Assembly: GCA_021730985.1 (NCBI GenBank)
Contig: JAKFYI010000017.1
Span: 1 to 45,420, forward strand
From: Hyphomicrobiales bacterium
Lineage (GTDB): Bacteria; Pseudomonadota; Alphaproteobacteria; Rhizobiales; Xanthobacteraceae
Direction: 5' to 3'
DNA length: 45,420 nucleotides
The notes below the pieces were generated by a model that saw only the letters and a program-made list of their open reading frames with translations, was not told where the DNA came from and did no database searches. Below, piece after piece: positions 39,781 to 45,420 of this stretch. The stretch's first letter is position 1, and each line of letters opens with the position of its first letter. Position numbers and translations under genes: made by a program.

Positions 39781-40746
39781 CTACTCGGCTTTGATGCCGC
39801 CTTCCTTGACGACCCGCTCCCACTTGTTCATTTCGCTGACCATGTACTTGCCGAACTCCTCGGAGGACATCTTCACGACGGAGGCGCCTTCGCTGGAGAA
39901 CTGCTTGGTGACGGCCTCGGTGTCCTGGGCTGCGCTTAGCGCCGCGTGCAGGCGCTTGATGATGGCAGGCGGCGTCCCGGCCGGCGCGACAATTCCCCAC
40001 CAGTTCTCGGCCGTATAGCCGGGCAGGCCTTCGGAAATGGTCGGGATGTCCGGCAGCACGGTGCTGCGCTTGGAACCGCCGGTGCCGAGCGCGAGCAGTT
40101 TGCCGGACTTGATGTGCGGCGTGGTCTGCACCAGCGAGGAGAACATGATCTTGGTGTGGCCGCCGAGCACGTCGGTCATCGCAGGTCCGCCGCCCTTGAA
40201 CGGAACGTGCAGGATATCGGCCTTGGCGGTGAGTTTGAACAGTTCGCTGCCGAGATGCTGAAAGCTGCCGATGCCGGCCGAGGCGTACTGCAGGTCGCCG
40301 GGCTTCGCCTTGGCGAGCGCGATAAGCTCCTGCGTCGTTCTCACCGGCAGGCTGGGATGCACCACCAGCACGTTCGGGCCGGTCCCCATGATGCCGATCG
40401 CGGCGAAGCCTTTGATCGGGTCGTAAGGCAATTTGTAGAGCCACGGGTTCACCGCGTGGGCGAGCGAAATCACGCCCAGCGTGTAGCCGTCCGGCGGCGC
40501 CTTCGAGACGATTTCGGTGCCGACCACGCCGCCGGCGCCGGCGCGGTTGTCCACGATGACCTGCTTGCCGAGCTGCTCGCTGAGCTGGGTGCCGATCATG
40601 CGCCCGACCACGTCGTTGCTGCCGCCGGGAGGGAACGGGATGATCAGCCGCACCGGCCGGTTCGGGTAGTCCTGCGCCGCGACCGAGGTGGTCAGCGCGA
40701 TAAGCAGACCGGCGGCCTGGATCGTGATCGAACGCAGTCTGGACAT
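39781..40746 (-). CDS. tctC: Tripartite tricarboxylate transporter binding protein TctC
   Basis: 321 aa periplasmic receptor, the only Bug protein of the four here with its permease beside it. Signal peptide residues 1-24 ending VAA/QDYP. Mature YPNRPVRLIIPFPPGGSND has the consensus FPPGG loop, then GKQVIVDNRAGAGGVVG and DGYTLGVISLAH. GGGAGGAAGCGAG precedes ATG 40746. It follows an MBL hydrolase gene after 88 bases, which contain three 17-bp tandem repeats, so its expression may be set independently of the enzymes upstream. Confidence 0.94.
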   Translation of the reverse strand: MSRLRSITIQAAGLLIALTTSVAAQDYPNRPVRLIIPFPPGGSNDVVGRMIGTQLSEQLGKQVIVDNRAGAGGVVGTEIVSKAPPDGYTLGVISLAHAVNPWLYKLPYDPIKGFAAIGIMGTGPNVLVVHPSLPVRTTQELIALAKAKPGDLQYASAGIGSFQHLGSELFKLTAKADILHVPFKGGGPAMTDVLGGHTKIMFSSLVQTTPHIKSGKLLALGTGGSKRSTVLPDIPTISEGLPGYTAENWWGIVAPAGTPPAIIKRLHAALSAAQDTEAVTKQFSSEGASVVKMSSEEFGKYMVSEMNKWERVVKEGGIKAE

Positions 40747-40764
40747 CTCGCTTCCTCCCATTCC

Positions 40765-40815
40765 AAGTCTTCGTGTCTTACAGGTCTTCGTGTCTTACAA
40801 GTCTTCGCTTCTTAC
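40765..40815 (-). repeat. Three tandem 17-bp repeats upstream of tctC
   Basis: AAGTCTTCGTGTCTTAC (40765-40781), AGGTCTTCGTGTCTTAC (40782-40798) and AAGTCTTCGCTTCTTAC (40799-40815) follow directly, with one to three differences. They begin 19 bases before the tctC start and lie between the MBL stop and the tctC ribosome site. They could be binding sites of a regulator, an mRNA feature, or a slipped duplication. Confidence 0.85.
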
Positions 40816-40834
40816 TAGCCCCTGCGTCCGAGCA

Positions 40835-41611
40835 CTAGCGGATCGACAGCTCCAGCGTCGTCATCGTGTCGATGTCGTCGCCGAACCAGGCCTTGATGGC
40901 GTCCTCGCGCTTGGCGAGATAATGCGGCTGCCCGTCCTTCAGGACCATCGGTATATCATGCCCGGGTATCACAATATTGCCAGGGCGGCTGCGCCACAGG
41001 GTCCAAATTGCCGCAACGGTGGCCGAACTGACCGCCGGATCGTAGGTCATGTCGGTGCGCCCGCACAGGAACTCGGCGCGGTTCTTGGCCGCGTCCCCGG
41101 TGAAGATCACGTCGTACTGGCTGCCCTTGACCACGTAGATCAGGTGACCCGGGGTGTGGCCCGGCATGATGTGACCGGTGATGCCCGGCATCACCTCCTC
41201 GCCGTCGGCTGCGGCGTGGAGCGTCTTCCAGCCCTGCAACTCCCGGACGTGCAACTCGGGGACCGGCGTGCGGCCCCACGGCTCCTTCGCAGCCCAGGCC
41301 AGTTCTTCCCGGCCGATCACGATCCGCGCGTGCTGGAACGTGGTCCAGTTCAGGATGTGGTCGTAATGCGCGTGGGACAGCAGCAGGTCGGTGACGTCCT
41401 CGGGTTCGAGGCCGCGCTCCTTCAGCTTGTGGATGAGATGGCGGCGCACGCCCATGCCGCCGGTGTCGAACATGGCGACGCGGCCATGCCCGCGCAGCAG
41501 CACGATGGTGCTCCAGCCCAATCCGCCGTGGCACACGGTCTTGCCCGGATAGCCGATCACCATCACGTCGATGTCGTAGCCGCTCACCTTGTCGTTGATT
41601 TTCATGTTCAT
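40835..41611 (-). CDS. Metallo-beta-lactamase fold hydrolase (AHL-lactonase-like)
   Basis: 258 aa. The binuclear zinc motif LLLSHAHYDHILNW (HxHxDH), MPGHTPGH, IFTGDAAKN and VIPGHDIPM are all present. The N-terminal Met-rich start MNMKINDK and the long gap before the HxHxDH motif resemble AHL lactonases, but also many lactonases and thioesterases of catabolic pathways. In this operon a lactone of the aldol pathway is the likelier substrate. ATG 41611 is 4 bases after the Ldh2 stop, with GAGG close by; ATG 41605 is an alternative. Cytoplasmic. Confidence 0.88.
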   Translation of the reverse strand: MNMKINDKVSGYDIDVMVIGYPGKTVCHGGLGWSTIVLLRGHGRVAMFDTGGMGVRRHLIHKLKERGLEPEDVTDLLLSHAHYDHILNWTTFQHARIVIGREELAWAAKEPWGRTPVPELHVRELQGWKTLHAAADGEEVMPGITGHIMPGHTPGHLIYVVKGSQYDVIFTGDAAKNRAEFLCGRTDMTYDPAVSSATVAAIWTLWRSRPGNIVIPGHDIPMVLKDGQPHYLAKREDAIKAWFGDDIDTMTTLELSIR

Positions 41612-41615
41612 GTCC

Positions 41616-42713
41616 TCAAGAGATCGGCTGGTCCGAAACCACCAGCGGCTGCACGCCGGCCTTCTTCGCTTCGTCCTGCAAGGCGGCCACTTCGCTTGCC
41701 GCGTAGGGAATGCCGCGCTTGCGGCGTTCCTCTTCGATCCGGTCCTCGGGCTCGCCCGGCAACAGGACCTCGGCATGGCCGTCGGCTGGGGGCGCCGCGC
41801 GCACCCGCTCGATCAGGGTGCCGATGCGGGCGCGGTAGTCGTCCTCGCTGACGAACAGGTTCGGCTTCATCGCCAGGAAGAAATGGCCGACGTCCTGGGC
41901 GCGGTCGTACGCCTTGTACTGGTCGCCGACGTCGCCGCCGAAATTCGCGCCCGAGATGACGCCGCCGAAGATGTCCATGAACATGGAAATCCCGGAGCCC
42001 TTGTGCTCGCCGATCGGCAGCACCACGCCGCCGTCGAGCGCGGCCTTGGGATCGGTGGTCGGCTTGCCCTGCGCGTCGAGCGCGTAACCGAGCGGGATGG
42101 TCTCGCCGCGCCGTTCGGCGCGCCTGATCTTGCCGCGCGCCGCGACCGCGGGCGACATGTCGAGAATGATCGGGCGGTGCTTGCCGCCTGGCGCCGCCAT
42201 GCAGAACGGATTGGTACCGAGCAGCATCGACTTGGCGCCCCACGGCGGCATCGCAGGCGACGCATTGGAGAACACCATCGCCATCATGCCGGCTTCGACG
42301 GCGGGAAGGGCGTAGGACGCCGCCATCCCGAAGTGCGTGCTGCGCTTCACCGATACGATGCCGATGCCGTATTCGCGCGCCATGTCGATGGCTTCCTGCA
42401 TGGCGCGGAGTCCGATCACGAAGCCGAAACCGTTCTCGCCGTCGAGCGTCGCTGCGACCGGCGTGACGCGCTTGGGCTCCAACTTGGGATTCGGATTGAT
42501 CAGTTTGGCACGCAGCCGGTCGAGATAGACCGGCAGCCGGCACAGCCCATGCGTATCGACGCCGCGCAAATCGGCATGGACGAGACAGTTCGCGACAATC
42601 GCAGCGTGCGCGTCCGGCACGCCGTTGGCCGACAGCACCGAGCGCGCGAATGCATCCGCAGCCAAAGCGCTGGCATAGACGCGGCCGGTGTTGGATTTCT
42701 TAGGTCCGGCCAT
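41616..42713 (-). CDS. Ldh2 family NAD(P)-dependent malate/lactate-type dehydrogenase
   Basis: 365 aa. The family's DLRGVDTHGLCRLP near residues 48-61 contains the catalytic His; STHFGMAASYALPA and GTNPFCMAAP bind the cofactor; IGEHKGSGISMFMDIFGGV is the conserved C-terminal loop. Such enzymes oxidise 2-hydroxy acids (malate, lactate, ureidoglycolate, sulfolactate) to 2-oxo acids. ATG 42713 shares one base with the stop of the HpaI aldolase gene (TGATG), so both are coupled. Candidate product: the 2-oxo acid that the aldolase cleaves. Confidence 0.9.
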   Translation of the reverse strand: MAGPKKSNTGRVYASALAADAFARSVLSANGVPDAHAAIVANCLVHADLRGVDTHGLCRLPVYLDRLRAKLINPNPKLEPKRVTPVAATLDGENGFGFVIGLRAMQEAIDMAREYGIGIVSVKRSTHFGMAASYALPAVEAGMMAMVFSNASPAMPPWGAKSMLLGTNPFCMAAPGGKHRPIILDMSPAVAARGKIRRAERRGETIPLGYALDAQGKPTTDPKAALDGGVVLPIGEHKGSGISMFMDIFGGVISGANFGGDVGDQYKAYDRAQDVGHFFLAMKPNLFVSEDDYRARIGTLIERVRAAPPADGHAEVLLPGEPEDRIEEERRKRGIPYAASEVAALQDEAKKAGVQPLVVSDQPIS

Positions 42714-43510
42714 CAGAGCTTGATGTCTTTGATCTGCTTGGCGCGCTGAGTGGCTGCGCCGAGCAGGAAGGCGAGGTCGGTGCCGCTCGATACGTAGCGC
42801 GCACCCAGGCGGACATATTCGGCGATCAGGTCTGGCCGCGATGCCAGGCCGCCGACGCCGCAATGCTTGCCGTGCTTGCGGCACACCTCGATGGTGCGGC
42901 TGTAGATTTCGCGCACCTTGGGGTGGTCGTATTGGCCGGTCAGGCCCATGTCGCCGAGCATGTCGTTGAGGCCGACCAGCACCACGTCGACGCCCTCGAC
43001 CGCCGCGATCTCGTCGGCGCGCTCCAGCGAGACGGCGGACTCGAACTGCACGATCACCATGGTGGCATCGTTGATCGCATCGCAGGTCTCGGCGGCGGGA
43101 AACGAGCGATACTGCAACTGCGGGAACAGGCCGGTGTTGGAGCGCCCGCCCTGCGGCGGCAGCTTGGCCGCGCGAACCACGGCGCGGGCTTCGTCGGCGG
43201 AGCGCACGTTCGGCGCGATGATGCCCATGGCGCCGGCGTCGAGCACCCGGGAGATGTATTCCGGCGTGTTGGCCGGCACCCGCACGGCCGGCATGATGCC
43301 GGCGTCCTGCGCCGCCATGCAGATCTGTCCGGTGGCATCCATCGTCAAGGGCGAGTGCTCCAGATCGATGTAGAGCATGTCAAAGCCCGCGGTCTTGGCG
43401 ATCCGCGCGATTTCGATGCCGCGGGTCAGCCGCACGGTCATCGAGACCGCGACCTCGCCGCGCGCCAGCATGTCCTTGACGTTGTTCCGCAGAATGTCGC
43501 TGGCCGGCAC
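42713..43510 (-). CDS. HpcH/HpaI class II aldolase
   Basis: 265 aa, closer to the canonical HpcH/GarL size than the paralogue at 22251. LYIDLEHSP is the classic motif; IVQFESAVSLERADEI holds the metal Glu and LVGLNDMLGDMGL takes the place of the GxxDL(S/A) motif with the metal Asp. RVPANTPEYISRVLDAGAMGIIAPNV is conserved. Cleaves a 2-keto-4-hydroxy acid to pyruvate plus an aldehyde. First gene of a run aldolase-Ldh2-MBL-tctCBA, and divergent from a class II (Zn) aldolase gene across 87 bases, so aldol chemistry flanks both sides. Confidence 0.9.
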   Translation of the reverse strand: MPASDILRNNVKDMLARGEVAVSMTVRLTRGIEIARIAKTAGFDMLYIDLEHSPLTMDATGQICMAAQDAGIMPAVRVPANTPEYISRVLDAGAMGIIAPNVRSADEARAVVRAAKLPPQGGRSNTGLFPQLQYRSFPAAETCDAINDATMVIVQFESAVSLERADEIAAVEGVDVVLVGLNDMLGDMGLTGQYDHPKVREIYSRTIEVCRKHGKHCGVGGLASRPDLIAEYVRLGARYVSSGTDLAFLLGAATQRAKQIKDIKL

Positions 43511-43521
43511 GGCGTTCCTCG

Positions 43522-43551
43522 TTGGCGTTGCTTATGGGCCGGAGTTATACT
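43522..43551 (+). promoter_or_regulatory. Candidate sigma-70 type promoter for the class II aldolase/CoxMS operon
   Basis: TTGGCG (43522-43527), an 18-base spacer, then TATACT (43546-43551), 46 bases before the ATG at 43598. Both boxes are close to consensus. The site sits in the divergent region, so a regulator here could also act on the HpaI aldolase operon. Confidence 0.45.
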
Positions 43552-43597
43552 GCTTTTGTACGGAACGGGACGCCTTACCCGCGAGCAGGGACTATCC

Positions 43598-44386
43598 ATG
43601 AACTACGCAACCGACTTCAAGTCAGTCAAAGACCAGGTTTCGTCCGAGGAATGGCAGGCCCGCGTGGAACTCGCCGCCTGCTACCGGCTGGTGGATAGCT
43701 ACGAGATGACCGACCTGATCTACAACCACATCACGGCGCGCATCCCGGGCACCGAACACCTGCTGATCAACCTGTACGGCCTGCTTTACAAGGAGATCAC
43801 CGCGTCGAGCCTGGTGAAGATCGACGTCGAGGGCAACATTATCTCCAAGCCCGACACCGACTACGGCATCAACAAGTCCGGCTACGTGATCCACGGCGCC
43901 ATCCATACGGCGCGGCCGGAGGTGACGTGCGTGCTGCACACCCACACCCGTGCGGGCGTCGCGGTATCGGCGATGGGCTGCGGCCTGCTGCCGCTGTCGC
44001 AGACCTCGATCCGCTTCCACAACCACATCGGCTATCACGACTTCGAGGGCCCGGCGGTCGATCTCGACGAGCGCGAGCGTATCGTCGAGGATCTGGGCGC
44101 GCACAACGCCCTGATCATGCGCAATCATGGGCTGCTGACCTGCGGCCCGTCGGTGCCCGAGGCGTTCAACCTGATGTATCAGCTTGAGCAGTCCTGCCGC
44201 TCCCAGGTCGATGCGATGGCGGCGCGCACCGAGTTGAATGTGCCAGGGGAGAATGTGCTGGCGCACACCGCGCACCTCTATCAGCCTGGCACGCGGCGGC
44301 CTTACGGCGTGCTGGAGTGGCCGTCGATGCTGCGCCGCCTGGACGCCGAACAGCAAAGCTCGGGCTATCCGCCGTATTGGCATTGA
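43598..44386 (+). CDS. Class II aldolase/adducin family protein
   Basis: 262 aa zinc-dependent aldolase/decarboxylase fold. VTDLIYNHIT-like MTDLIYNHITARIP, then CVLHTHTRAGVAVSA with the HxH zinc ligands and LIMRNHGLLTCGPS with the third His. LLINLYGLLYKEITASSLVKIDVEG is typical for the adducin-type branch, where substrates include 3-oxo-4-phosphates and 4-hydroxy-2-oxo acids. Start at ATG 43598, since upstream codons cover the divergent promoter. First gene of an operon whose next members form a molybdenum hydroxylase (stop to start 4 bases). Confidence 0.9.
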   Translation: MNYATDFKSVKDQVSSEEWQARVELAACYRLVDSYEMTDLIYNHITARIPGTEHLLINLYGLLYKEITASSLVKIDVEGNIISKPDTDYGINKSGYVIHGAIHTARPEVTCVLHTHTRAGVAVSAMGCGLLPLSQTSIRFHNHIGYHDFEGPAVDLDERERIVEDLGAHNALIMRNHGLLTCGPSVPEAFNLMYQLEQSCRSQVDAMAARTELNVPGENVLAHTAHLYQPGTRRPYGVLEWPSMLRRLDAEQQSSGYPPYWH

Positions 44387-44390
44387 GCGG

Positions 44391-45275
44391 ATGAAAGCCG
44401 CCGCGTTCGAATATTCACGGCCCGCCACGCTGGACGAGGCCTGCGCGCTGCTGGCGGCCGACGATGGCGCGCGGCTGGTGGCCGGCGGGCAGACGCTGGT
44501 GCCGCTGATGGCGATGCGGCTCGCCCGCCCGTCGCGGCTGATCGACATCGCGCGCATTCCGGGACTGGCTTATATCCGCGACGATGGCCACGAAATCACG
44601 ATCGGCGCCACCACCAAGCAATGCGTGGTCGAGAACGACGAAATCGTCCGCAGCAAACTGCCGTTGCTCGCCAAGGTGATGCCGCACGTCGGGCACACCC
44701 CGACGCGAGCGCGAGGCACCCTTGGCGGCACGATTGCCAACGCCGATCCTGCGGCGGAGATCGTGCTGGTCGCGGTGACGCTCGGCGCGACCATCGCCTG
44801 GCGTGAGGGCGGCAAGGACAGCGAAGTTGACGTCAGCGAGTTCGTGATCGGTCCGATGGTGACGTCGCTGCCACAGGCAGCCTGCCTGACCGCGGTGCGG
44901 TTTCCAGTGTGGCCGGAGCGCAGGGTCGGCGTCGGATTCCACGAGGTCAATGCGCGCAGCAGCGACTTCGCGTTCGTCTCAGCAGCTGCGCAGGTGACGC
45001 TCGACGACGATGGCCGTTGCGCCCGGGTGGCGCTCGGCATTGGCGCCGCCACCGCCTATCCCCTTCGAATCGACGCCGGCGCGCTGACCGGCAGCCGTGC
45101 CGAGGCGCAACGCGTCCACGATGTGGTTGATGCGGCGCTCGCCGATATCGAGGCGATGGACGACCTGCATGCCAGCGCGGCCTATCGCAAACGCGCGGCC
45201 CGCACGCTTGCCGCGCGCGCCGTCGCGGATGCCTACAAGGACGCACACAGGGCGGACCATGCGCGTCGAGCTTGA
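44391..45275 (+). CDS. FAD-binding (medium) subunit of molybdenum hydroxylase, CoxM-like
   Basis: 294 aa. AGGQTLVPLMAMR and TLGGTIANADPAAE are the two pyrophosphate-binding loops for FAD in CO dehydrogenase/xanthine dehydrogenase medium subunits. The protein passes electrons from the molybdenum and [2Fe-2S] subunits to the acceptor. It overlaps the small-subunit gene by 17 bases and starts 4 bases after the aldolase stop, so the complex and aldolase are made together. Large subunit expected beyond the window edge. Such enzymes hydroxylate N-heterocycles or aromatic acids (e.g. nicotinate, 4-hydroxybenzoyl-CoA). Confidence 0.92.
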   Translation: MKAAAFEYSRPATLDEACALLAADDGARLVAGGQTLVPLMAMRLARPSRLIDIARIPGLAYIRDDGHEITIGATTKQCVVENDEIVRSKLPLLAKVMPHVGHTPTRARGTLGGTIANADPAAEIVLVAVTLGATIAWREGGKDSEVDVSEFVIGPMVTSLPQAACLTAVRFPVWPERRVGVGFHEVNARSSDFAFVSAAAQVTLDDDGRCARVALGIGAATAYPLRIDAGALTGSRAEAQRVHDVVDAALADIEAMDDLHASAAYRKRAARTLAARAVADAYKDAHRADHARRA

Positions 45276-45420
45276 AGTCAACAAACAAAAGCACGCGCTT
45301 GAGGTCGAGCCGCGCACCACGCTGCTCGACTGCCTGCGCGACAAGCTGCTGCTGACGGGCGCGCACGCCGGCTGCGAGCATGGTGTGTGCGGCGCCTGCA
45401 CGGTGCTGATCGACGGTCAG
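45259..45420 (+). CDS. [2Fe-2S] small subunit of molybdenum hydroxylase (CoxS-like), partial
   Basis: First 54 residues only; the window ends inside the gene. ATG 45259 lies within the last codons of the FAD-subunit gene. The plant-type ferredoxin motif is visible as GCEHGVCGACTVLIDG (Cys-x4-Cys-x2-Cys). The second four-Cys cluster and the rest lie outside the window. Confidence 0.92.
   Translation, partial: MRVELEVNKQKHALEVEPRTTLLDCLRDKLLLTGAHAGCEHGVCGACTVLIDGQ

Noticed and set aside
40765..40815. Three 17-bp repeats considered as a CRISPR remnant
   Set aside because: Units are directly adjacent without spacers, and no cas genes are present.
41605..41611. MBL protein as a quorum-quenching AHL lactonase
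   Set aside because: The zinc motifs fit many lactonases and the operon is catabolic; nothing specific to AHL substrates can be seen, so not claimed.
1..45420. tRNA, rRNA or phage attachment sites
   Set aside because: No cloverleaf, rRNA-like stretch, integrase or transposase was recognised in reading the window; a covariance search would be needed to exclude small RNAs.

Overview
The window is GC-rich, tightly packed bacterial chromosome. Most likely source: an alphaproteobacterium of the Hyphomicrobiales (Nitrobacteraceae/Xanthobacteraceae type, e.g. a Bradyrhizobium or Rhodopseudomonas relative). This rests on gene content (many Bug/TctC binding proteins, CaiB CoA-transferases, HpaI aldolases) and on intergenic palindromes of a kind I associate with that group (CCTCATCCTGAGGAGC, GTCATGCCCG, CCCTCTCCCCGC families). 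No rRNA, tRNA, phage, transposase or CRISPR was seen.

Layout. 1-5035, minus strand: aldo/keto reductase, BKACE-type beta-keto acid cleavage enzyme, Gfo/Idh/MocA oxidoreductase, CocE/NonD hydrolase. 5114-6591: divergent thiolase-fold protein without the nucleophilic Cys, overlapping a Zn-ribbon/OB-fold partner. 6681-9222: two apparently less GC-rich genes unlike the rest, a triplicated beta-module hypothetical protein and a Zn-finger SAM methyltransferase. 9305-12722: CitE-like lyase, CaiB CoA-transferase and a Bug binding protein, read right to left. 12889-16109: GMC oxidoreductase and PaaK-like CoA ligase. 16116-17873: LigB-LigA-type ring-cleavage dioxygenase plus a cysteine amidohydrolase. 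17991-21096: MFS exporter, enolase-superfamily enzyme and divergent TetR regulator. 21098-23111: orphan BrnA-like protein, beta-hydroxyacid dehydrogenase, HpaI aldolase. 23301-29057: LigJ (4-oxalomesaconate hydratase), exported amidohydrolase, luciferase-like monooxygenase, MFS, Bug protein. 29272-31502: membrane-anchored TAXI protein and PuuE-like deacetylase. 31796-36037: BphC-like extradiol dioxygenase, MDR reductase, Bug protein, luciferase-like monooxygenase. 36127-37666: small periplasmic protein and outer-membrane beta-barrel candidate. 37754-43510, right to left: HpaI aldolase, Ldh2-type dehydrogenase, MBL hydrolase, tctC-tctB-tctA. 43598-45420: class II aldolase and the start of a CoxM/CoxS-type molybdenum hydroxylase operon, cut by the window edge.

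Taken together this is a catabolic mosaic: uptake of carboxylates (one complete TTT transporter, three unpaired Bug receptors, one TAXI receptor), CoA activation, ring cleavage by two unrelated extradiol dioxygenase types, LigJ hydration and several aldolases delivering C2-C4 units. Palindromic repeats lie at many module boundaries. The items least explained by known pathways are the 6681-9222 island, the nucleophile-less thiolase/DUF35 pair, the LigAB-amidohydrolase operon, the TAXI-membrane fusion, and two short triple tandem repeats (21338-21382 and 40765-40815).
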